Shown piece by piece: positions 1-5,610 of a stretch of 5,610 nucleotides of DNA. The stretch spans positions 1 through 5,610 of the forward strand of contig JAURHO010000112.1 in NCBI GenBank assembly GCA_030833265.1, read 5' to 3'. The position numbers were made by a program, and so were the translations under genes. How positions within the stretch are numbered: position 1 is the first letter of the stretch; each line of letters starts with the position of its first letter. The notes beneath the pieces were generated by a model, which worked only from the letters and a program-made list of their open reading frames with translations, did no database searches and was not told the DNA's origin. The stretch is from Crocinitomicaceae bacterium (GTDB taxonomy: Bacteria; Bacteroidota; Bacteroidia; Flavobacteriales_D; Crocinitomicaceae).

Positions 1-199
1 CCGAACGCGTCATAAAGTAAATGACAGGTTTGCGCAATCGGGCAATCACTAAAGGATCTAGAAATGCTGACGGATGGTTGCTAACAAAAATGGTGCGCCC
101 AAAACGGGTTTTGCTTGGTCGGACTTGCACCACTCTTTTAAAAAATAAGCGGAAAGCAAACCCTAAGCCCAACCAAAAAATAAAATACAAAGGCCTCAT
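1..199 (-). CDS. PlsC-type glycerolipid acyltransferase, N-terminal part (runs off the left edge)
   Basis: Probably transfers an acyl chain to glycerol 3-phosphate or a lysophospholipid at the inner face of the cytoplasmic membrane, in phospholipid synthesis. Only the first 66 residues are in the window. Residues 4-20 form a hydrophobic segment (LYFIFWLGLGFAFRLFF) that would anchor the protein in the membrane. Residues 38-50 read IFVSNHPSAFLDP and carry the acyltransferase block I, with His42 and Asp48 as the likely catalytic pair. The His-Asp spacing is five residues rather than the four of classical PlsC; from memory, similar NHxxxxxD forms occur in Bacteroidota acyltransferases and in fungal Gat1-type enzymes. 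The start is the first ATG after an in-frame TAA three codons upstream. No Shine-Dalgarno sequence is visible. It is divergent from ddl, 46 bp away. The exact substrate cannot be told from this fragment, because blocks II-IV lie outside the window. Confidence 0.8.
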   Translation of the reverse strand, partial: MRPLYFIFWLGLGFAFRLFFKRVVQVRPSKTRFGRTIFVSNHPSAFLDPLVIARLRKPVIYFMTRS

Positions 200-222
200 G
201 CTGCGAAATTACCAATTTTAGA

Positions 223-230
223 TAATTTTG
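223..230 (+). promoter_or_regulatory. Possible -7 box for ddl
   Basis: TAATTTTG matches the Bacteroidota -7 consensus TAnnTTTG and ends 15 bp before the ddl ATG, which would leave a very short leader. No TTG or TTTG stands 17-23 bp upstream as a -33 element, so the match is incomplete and could be chance in AT-rich DNA. Confidence 0.25.
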
Positions 231-245
231 ACCCAAATTCTTGAC

Positions 246-1214
246 ATGAAGCGCATCGGCCTATTTTGCGGCGGTTTTTCCTCCGAGTTTGACATCTCTC
301 TTAAAAGTGCAAAGACCATCAGCGCTCATTTTCCAAAACAGCACGAATGCGTCCTGATTGTTGTCAAAAAAAATGCTTGGGAGGTACAAACTGAAAATGG
401 AACAGTTTTGTTCGACCTCAATTCTGCGAGCTATGCGCTAAACGGCCAAATAGAAAGAATTGATGCAGCACTCATTTACACTCACGGTGATCCAGGGGAA
501 AATGGCAAAATTCAGGCCTACCTCGACATGATGGACATTCCCTATCTGAATTCCGGCGTGTTGGCTTCTGCCCTATCTTTTGACAAATGGTATTGCAATC
601 AGTTCTTAAAAGGTTTTGGTTTTCAAGTGGCCAAATCTGTCATTCTAACAGAAAAAGCGCAAGCCTCAACTCAAGCACTCATTAAAGAACTGGGCTTACC
701 TATTTTTGTCAAACCAGCAGATTCGGGTTCAAGTTACGGTATTTCTAAAGTGAAAACAGCAGCAGCACTCACGCCGGCACTTGATCTTGCATTTAAGGAA
801 GGTAAGCGCGTTGTACTTGAAGCCTTTCTAGATGGTACAGAAGTTACTTGTGGGGTGTATCGCAGCAGCACTGGCTTGGTAGCTTTGCCACTCACTGAAA
901 TTGTCTCAGAGACTGAATTTTTTGATTACGAAGCAAAGTACAGCGGTAAATCACAAGAAATTACCCCAGCCAGAATTGAAGATACACTGCGTGATAAAGT
1001 TCAAGCTACCGCAAAAAGCATCTATGACCTCTTAGGTTTAAAAGCCATTGCCCGCATTGACTTCATGCTCGTTGGGCAAGAAGCATTTGTTATCGAAGTC
1101 AATACGACTCCTGGTTTTTCACCAGCGAGTATCGTTCCGCAGATGTTAGCAGCTGCCGAAATCAGCATAACAGATTTTTGGCAAGAAATTATTCAGGTTG
1201 AGCTGAAGAGCTAA
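246..1214 (+). CDS. ddl: D-alanine--D-alanine ligase
   Basis: Cytoplasmic ATP-grasp enzyme that joins two D-alanines into the dipeptide later added by MurF to the peptidoglycan precursor. The 322 residues fit the family's usual 300-370. The N-terminal domain has CGGFSSEFDISLKSA (residues 8-22, with Glu14 equivalent to E. coli DdlB Glu15) and HGDPGENGKIQAYLDMMDIP (80-99). The ATP-grasp part has FVKPADSGSSYGISKV (154-169; Lys156, Ser162), DYEAKY (227-232; Tyr232 equivalent to DdlB Tyr216), ARID (269-272; Arg270, Asp272) and EVNTTPG (284-290; Glu284, Asn286 for Mg2+). The Glu-Ser-Tyr triad is complete; having Tyr rather than Phe in EAKY argues for D-Ala-D-Ala and against a VanA-type D-lactate ligase. 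I chose ATG 246 because MKRIGLFCGG is the normal family start. An in-frame TTG at 228 would add six residues but lies inside a promoter-like box. The 3' end overlaps the convergent dacB by 26 bp. Confidence 0.95.
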   Translation: MKRIGLFCGGFSSEFDISLKSAKTISAHFPKQHECVLIVVKKNAWEVQTENGTVLFDLNSASYALNGQIERIDAALIYTHGDPGENGKIQAYLDMMDIPYLNSGVLASALSFDKWYCNQFLKGFGFQVAKSVILTEKAQASTQALIKELGLPIFVKPADSGSSYGISKVKTAAALTPALDLAFKEGKRVVLEAFLDGTEVTCGVYRSSTGLVALPLTEIVSETEFFDYEAKYSGKSQEITPARIEDTLRDKVQATAKSIYDLLGLKAIARIDFMLVGQEAFVIEVNTTPGFSPASIVPQMLAAAEISITDFWQEIIQVELKS

Positions 1215-2648
1215 CTAAGGCATTCAGTAAAGGCTCCATTTTTTTACTCAGGGTTGTACCGCTCAAACCAGGCGCATTTGCAATGATTGCAAAAGCAATT
1301 TGTTGCCCATCTAATGTTTCTATGTAACCTGAATAGGCCTTAATACCTTTGATGCTGCCGCTTTTAGCGTGTATTTTGCCAGCACCCACTTGCCCAGCAC
1401 AAAGCGATTTTACAGTTCCACTTTCTCCGGCAATTGGCAAGCTTTTATAATAACTCTCAAAATAAGCCTGCCCTTTTTGAGCAATTAACAACTGAACAAA
1501 TTGCCTTGAACTGATGCGATTTTCTTTTGACAAACCACTTCCATCTACAATTCTTACCGAACCCACTCCCCAACTTTGATTGAGGCTATCGAGCACTTTT
1601 AGGCCTTTATCATAAGAGCCAAACCCATAATAGTTAAAGCCAACCTGACGCAAGAGGCCTTCGGCGTACAAGTTGACACTGCGCTGATTGGTCCAATAAA
1701 CGACTTTTTCAGTTGATGCTCCGGCATGCTCATGTATCAAATGGTATGCGGTGTAATTGGGTGTAGCATTAAAGAGTCTTGTGAAACGCCTCCGCCATCC
1801 ACACGTATGCCACTTTGCTGAAGTTTTTCAAACAGCAATTGTGCTAGTAATCTTTCCGGATCTGGCATGCTCGCCTTTACAATAAAATTGGCCTGATTGG
1901 CCGGAAGGTAGCCTGTTATTTTTCGATCATTATCAAATGGAATACCGTGCACATAACTTTGGTCATCACTGATCGCTGCTGATTTTGCCTCGATGTTTAA
2001 TTGATAGTTTAAATCATTCGGGAAAATTGAATTGAGTTGTATTGGCTTTCCTGCAGTTCCTGTTTTAAAGCCCAATTTTAAAGTGTTGTCATAAAAATTC
2101 AAACCATAGGCACCGCATCCATAATAATTACCCATGTCCGCGCGCTCCCAACCCACCGGACAATGCTCATAGCCAAAAGATGCCGCATCGGTAATTAGCG
2201 AACCCGTTATAGTCTTGATGCCTGCCTCGCTGATAGCGGACACCCAAGCATCTAAAAATTGCAATTCGGACCCTGGGTTATGAAAATAACGAGAACCTAA
2301 ACTGACATCGCCTGCGCCTTTAATCCAAATATTTCCATGTAGTATGCCATTGGTATCAAGTATGCCGTCCATAAAGATTTGAGTCCGCACTTGATGAGTT
2401 GGTCCTAAAATCTCGAGTGCTGCAGCCGTACTAAATAACTTTGTAATTGAAGCTCCTGGAAGAGCAAGGTCCGGATTCCAGGAAACAATCGTGTCCTTTG
2501 TTTGTGTATTATAAGCACAAATGCTCCATTGACTCGCTTGCAAACTAGGGTCTTGTTGTAATTGTTGCAGCGCCTTTTGCACTGAATTTTGCGCAATTAA
2601 ATGCGCACTCCAAACAAAACTGAACAGGATAAAAGTATAAAAGCGCAT
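1189..2648 (-). pseudogene. dacB: PBP4-type D-Ala-D-Ala carboxypeptidase/endopeptidase (peptidase S13), frameshifted
   Basis: The family removes the terminal D-Ala from peptidoglycan stem peptides and cuts D-Ala-mDAP cross-links in the periplasm. The frame opens at ATG 2648 with a signal peptide (MRFYTFILFSFVWSAHLIAQ, probable cut after LIA). It runs 303 residues, with the nucleophile motif in PGASITKL (Ser67, Lys70), to a TGA at 1737-1739. The rest continues in another frame from 1740 to a TAA at 1189-1191 (183 residues). It holds SVN in NQRSVNLYAE (second catalytic motif), VDGSGLS, and KSG in HAKSGSIKG (the KTG-equivalent). Adding one base near 1739-1741 joins them as PHTI-LIHEHAG, giving about 486 residues, close to E. 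coli PBP4 at 477. All motifs survive, so the damage looks recent or is a sequencing error. The TTG at 1738-1740 overlaps the TGA (TTGA), so a coupled second chain is conceivable but unlikely, since the break splits the catalytic domain. An in-frame upstream TTG (2702) was rejected because the signal peptide starts at the ATG. Confidence 0.88.
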
Positions 2649-2689
2649 CCACAAATTTAAATTAATTTTACGCCCGTAATTCAAATCGT

Positions 2690-5515
2690 ATGTCCAGCGC
2701 AAAAGCAGAACCGAATACCCACATCATCGTTCAAGGCGCCCGAGAACACAACTTAAAAGATGTGCACTTGAGCATTCCTCGACACCAATTGGTGGTTTTT
2801 ACGGGGCTGAGCGGAAGTGGAAAATCCTCATTGGCTTTTGACACCATCTTTGCAGAAGGACAACGCCGTTACCTCGATACCTTTTCTGCATATGCCCGGC
2901 AATTTATCGGCGGACTCGAAAGACCCGATGTCGATAAAATTGATGGGCTCAGCCCTGTTATTTCAATAGAGCAAAAAACGGTTGGACGTTCTCCAAGATC
3001 AACGGTGGGTACAATCACAGAGCTATACGATTTTTTCAGACTACTTTATGCACGAACTGCTACCGCTTATTCCTATTTGAGTGGCGAAGCGATGGTCAAG
3101 TATAGCGATGAAACAATCACCTCGCTGATCCAACAAGACTTTGCTGGCAAACGTGTGGCACTTTTGGCGCCAAAAGTGCGCGGTAGAAAGGGGCATTATC
3201 GGGAGCTTTTTGAACAAATTCAACGCTTAGGATATTTGCGCGTGCGGGTAGATGGCGAAGTACATGAAATTCAAAAAGGACTCAAGCTTGACCGCTATAA
3301 AATCCACGACATCGAAATTGTAGTGGATCGTTTTGTGGCGGGCGAGGTTGATGAGCGCCGTTGTTATGAAACAGTCACCACCTGTATGAAACTTGGCGAT
3401 GGCAGCCTCATGGTTCTGGACCTAGACAGCAATCAGATTCGTCATTACAGCCGCTCCTTAATGTGTCCAAGCACCGGCATCAGTTACCCCGAACCAGAAC
3501 CTAGTCTATTTTCATTCAATTCTCCTTACGGCGCTTGCCCGAGTTGCAAAGGCCTGGGAGAAGTCAGTGAAATGGACCGCGATAAAATCATTCCAAATCC
3601 GAATTTATCCATTAAAAAAGGAGGCTTAGCTCCCTTGGGTGACTACAAGAAATCTTGGATTTTTGACAAAATTGAACGCATCCTCAATACCGAACAACTT
3701 ACCCTCAATACGCCCATCTCAGATTTTGACGAAGCCTTGATTGACCTCTTGCTCTATGGCAATGAAGACATGGAATTGGGTCCTGAGGTAACACAAGAAC
3801 GCTTTGAAGGACTCATTCATTTTATGGGTCGTCATGCCGATGATTCAAGCACGGCAATCCAGCGTTGGGCACAGAGCTTCATGCAGAAAAAAACCTGCCC
3901 GACTTGCACTGGTTTTCGTTTAAGAAAAGAAGCACTGCACTTCAAAATTGGCGACAAACACATTGGTGAACTTGGTCAACTTGATTTACAAAGCCTCCAA
4001 GACTGGTGCGCTACCCTGCCTCAAATCCTAGACGAACAGGCACTCATTATTGGCAAAGAAATCATCAAGGAAATCAATGCGCGCTTAGGATTCGTGCTCG
4101 AAGTTGGGCTCGATTACCTCACCATGAACCGCAGTGCCAAAACACTCTCTGGAGGCGAAGCTCAGCGCATTAGGCTCGCCACACAAATTGGCACTGAACT
4201 GCTCAATGTACTCTATATTTTGGATGAACCATCCATTGGTTTGCATCAAAGAGATAACACCAAATTAATTGCTTCACTCACCAAACTCAGAGACTTGGGC
4301 AATACCGTATTGGTTGTTGAACACGACAAAGAAATGATGGAGGCTGCCGACTTCATTGTTGATATCGGACCTGGCGCAGGGAAGCACGGCGGAGAAATTG
4401 TTTTTGCCGGTACCTATCCAGAGATGTTAAAAGCCAACACGACCACTGCTGGGTATTTGAATGGAGACCTTCAGCTTACTATTCCAAAAACGCGCAGAAC
4501 TGGAAATGGCAACTTTTTAGAACTCATTGGCGCTAGTGGGCACAACTTAAAAAATTGTACCATCAAAATACCTCTTGGCTCCTTTACTTTTGTTACGGGT
4601 GTGAGTGGTAGCGGTAAATCAAGTCTGATCAATCAGACACTCTACCCGATTTTGATGAATCATTTTTATGATGAAATCCGCACGCCGCTGCCTTTCAAAA
4701 CAATCAAAGGCCTTGAGCATCTAGATAAAGTCATCGAGATAGACCAAAGCCCAATTGGGCGCACGCCACGCTCAAACCCTGTTACCTATACCAAAGTATT
4801 TGACGAAATACGCAGTCTTTTTGCGGCAATGCCAGAAGCGCAAATACGAGGCTATAAAGCAGGGCGCTTTTCTTTCAATGTGGCTGGCGGAAAATGCGAA
4901 ACCTGCAATGGCGGTGGCATGAGACTCATTGAAATGAACTTTTTACCCGACGTCTATGTCTTGTGTGAAACCTGCAACGGAAAAAGATACAACACGGAAA
5001 CACTCGAGGTTAAGTACAAAGGAAAAAGCATCGCCGATGTCTTGCAAATGACGATCAACGAAGCCGTTGATTTCTTTGAAAACCATCCAAAAATTTATCG
5101 CGTTCTACTGACACTAAAAGAAGTAGGTTTAGGATATATTCAGCTCGGGCAGTCTTCAACGACACTTTCTGGTGGCGAAGCTCAACGCATTAAATTGGCT
5201 GCAGAATTAGCAAAAAAGGCCACAGGAAAAACAATTTACATCCTAGATGAACCCTCAACTGGCTTGCATTTTGAAGACATCAACATGTTGTTAGCAGTGC
5301 TACAACGTTTGGTGGATGAAGGCAATACGGTTCTAGTTATTGAGCACAACCTCGACATGATCAAAACGGCCGACTACATTATCGATATCGGTCCAGAAGG
5401 CGGACATCGTGGTGGTCAAGTACTTTTTGAAGGAAACCCGCAGCAAATGCTCAAAAAGGCTCAAAATGTTTCATATACGGCAAAATATTTGGCCCAAGAA
5501 TTAAAAAAGCATTAA
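2690..5515 (+). CDS. uvrA: Excinuclease ABC subunit A (UvrA)
   Basis: Damage-recognition ATPase of nucleotide excision repair; a cytoplasmic dimer that scans DNA and loads UvrB. At 941 residues it matches E. coli UvrA (940). Two ABC ATPase modules are complete. Module 1: Walker A GLSGSGKSS (39-47), signature LSGGE (486-490), Walker B YILDEPSIGL (509-518), switch His545. Module 2: Walker A GVSGSGKSS (637-645), LSGGE (826-830), Walker B ILDEPSTGL (851-859), His886. The UvrB-binding region is present (roughly 130-245, including PKVRGRKGHYRELFE), which marks UvrA1 rather than UvrA2. The module-2 zinc finger is intact: Cys736, Cys739, Cys759, Cys762. The module-1 finger aligns as Cys259, Thr262, Cys283, Cys286, so one expected Cys is Thr. 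A further CPTC lies at 403-406. ATG 2690 is the first start after an in-frame TAA at 2663-2665; no Shine-Dalgarno is visible. It is divergent from dacB (41-bp gap) and followed 41 bp later by trxA. Confidence 0.98.
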   Translation: MSSAKAEPNTHIIVQGAREHNLKDVHLSIPRHQLVVFTGLSGSGKSSLAFDTIFAEGQRRYLDTFSAYARQFIGGLERPDVDKIDGLSPVISIEQKTVGRSPRSTVGTITELYDFFRLLYARTATAYSYLSGEAMVKYSDETITSLIQQDFAGKRVALLAPKVRGRKGHYRELFEQIQRLGYLRVRVDGEVHEIQKGLKLDRYKIHDIEIVVDRFVAGEVDERRCYETVTTCMKLGDGSLMVLDLDSNQIRHYSRSLMCPSTGISYPEPEPSLFSFNSPYGACPSCKGLGEVSEMDRDKIIPNPNLSIKKGGLAPLGDYKKSWIFDKIERILNTEQLTLNTPISDFDEALIDLLLYGNEDMELGPEVTQERFEGLIHFMGRHADDSSTAIQRWAQSFMQKKTCPTCTGFRLRKEALHFKIGDKHIGELGQLDLQSLQDWCATLPQILDEQALIIGKEIIKEINARLGFVLEVGLDYLTMNRSAKTLSGGEAQRIRLATQIGTELLNVLYILDEPSIGLHQRDNTKLIASLTKLRDLGNTVLVVEHDKEMMEAADFIVDIGPGAGKHGGEIVFAGTYPEMLKANTTTAGYLNGDLQLTIPKTRRTGNGNFLELIGASGHNLKNCTIKIPLGSFTFVTGVSGSGKSSLINQTLYPILMNHFYDEIRTPLPFKTIKGLEHLDKVIEIDQSPIGRTPRSNPVTYTKVFDEIRSLFAAMPEAQIRGYKAGRFSFNVAGGKCETCNGGGMRLIEMNFLPDVYVLCETCNGKRYNTETLEVKYKGKSIADVLQMTINEAVDFFENHPKIYRVLLTLKEVGLGYIQLGQSSTTLSGGEAQRIKLAAELAKKATGKTIYILDEPSTGLHFEDINMLLAVLQRLVDEGNTVLVIEHNLDMIKTADYIIDIGPEGGHRGGQVLFEGNPQQMLKKAQNVSYTAKYLAQELKKH

Positions 5516-5520
5516 TTTTG
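5488..5520 (+). promoter_or_regulatory. Candidate Bacteroidota-type promoter for trxA
   Basis: TTTG at 5488-5491 is followed after 21 bp by TAATTTTG at 5513-5520, an exact match to the -33/-7 pattern TTTG...TAnnTTTG known for Bacteroides and Flavobacterium sigma factors (reported spacing about 17-23 bp). The -7 box begins with the TAA stop codon of uvrA. Transcription would start near 5525-5530, giving a leader of roughly 30 nt before the trxA ATG. This would let trxA be expressed apart from uvrA. Such short motifs do arise by chance in AT-rich DNA. Confidence 0.45.
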
Positions 5521-5556
5521 ACGCTCCTTAGTTAGTAACGACAAAAAAATTATAAA

Positions 5557-5610
5557 ATGGCAGTAGAAATTACAGACCAAAACTTCGACGAGCTCGTCAT
5601 GAAATCTGAT
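5557..5610 (+). CDS. trxA: Thioredoxin, first 18 residues (runs off the right edge)
   Basis: Only MAVEITDQNFDELVMKSD is in the window. This is the usual opening of a small cytoplasmic thioredoxin, with the pattern (V/L)EITDxNFxELV, whose WCGPC active site would lie just past the edge. Thioredoxin reduces protein disulfides, for example in ribonucleotide reductase, and is recharged by thioredoxin reductase. The ATG follows an A-rich stretch (acaaaaaaattataaa) with no Shine-Dalgarno sequence, as is common for well-translated Bacteroidota genes. It lies 41 bp after uvrA on the same strand, with its own promoter-like element upstream. The call rests on a short N-terminus, so another thioredoxin-fold protein is possible. 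Confidence 0.82.
   Translation, partial: MAVEITDQNFDELVMKSD

Noticed and set aside
21..221. Plus-strand open frame of 66 codons before ddl
   Set aside because: It lies antisense to the acyltransferase N-terminus, whose NHPSAFLDP motif and membrane anchor are convincing; the plus-strand product has no recognisable features.
1211..1220. Ten-base inverted match between ctaactaagg here and ccttagttag at 5526-5535
   Set aside because: Several ten-base matches are expected by chance in a window of this size, and nothing else supports a repeat or an attachment site.
1198..1248. Possible terminator for ddl (short GAGC/GCTC repeat followed by a T run)
   Set aside because: The stem is only four base pairs with a long loop, and the T run is codons for Lys-Lys in dacB.
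2405..2596. Minus-strand open frame of 63 codons inside dacB
   Set aside because: It lies in another frame of the dacB signal-peptide and SITK region, and its composition looks random.
2652..2659. TAAATTTG on the minus strand as a -7 box for dacB
   Set aside because: It matches the consensus but ends only 3 bp before the ATG, so transcription would start at or after the start codon; no other usable Met follows.
3041..3223. Minus-strand open frame of 60 codons inside uvrA
   Set aside because: It is antisense to the conserved UvrB-binding region of uvrA and has no family resemblance.
4139..5189. Near-repeat between the two LSGGEAQRI coding stretches of uvrA
   Set aside because: This is the ancient internal duplication of the two ABC modules found in every UvrA.

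Overview
The window looks like ordinary chromosomal DNA from a member of the Bacteroidota. The evidence is mixed. None of the start codons is preceded by a clear Shine-Dalgarno sequence, the sequence is moderately AT-rich, and the best promoter candidate has the Bacteroidota form (TTTG, then TAnnTTTG). The protein texts (Ddl, PBP4, UvrA, and the start of thioredoxin) also read like that phylum. I cannot place it more finely.

Layout from left to right. Positions 1-199 (minus strand) hold the first 66 codons of a membrane-anchored PlsC-type acyltransferase that runs off the left edge. A 46-bp gap separates its start from the divergent ddl gene (246-1214, plus), which encodes an intact D-alanine--D-alanine ligase. 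Convergent with ddl and overlapping its last 26 bp is a dacB/PBP4-type D-Ala-D-Ala carboxypeptidase/endopeptidase (1189-2648, minus). Its reading frame is broken by an apparent one-base loss near 1737-1771. A 41-bp gap then leads to the divergent uvrA (2690-5515, plus), a full-length excinuclease ABC subunit A. A 41-bp spacer separates uvrA from the first 18 codons of thioredoxin (trxA, 5557 to the right edge). No stretch longer than 300 bases lacks a gene.

Ddl and PBP4 act on the same bond: Ddl makes the D-Ala-D-Ala dipeptide used in peptidoglycan precursors, and PBP4 enzymes cleave the terminal D-Ala or the cross-link in the periplasm. The acyltransferase (phospholipid synthesis), UvrA (nucleotide excision repair) and thioredoxin (thiol redox) are housekeeping genes with no evident link to each other.

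I found no undescribed system, mobile element, CRISPR array, RNA gene or toxin-antitoxin pair. The points worth checking are the dacB frameshift, a missing Cys ligand in the first zinc module of UvrA, the ddl/dacB 3' overlap, and a promoter-like element whose -7 box is built partly from the uvrA stop codon.
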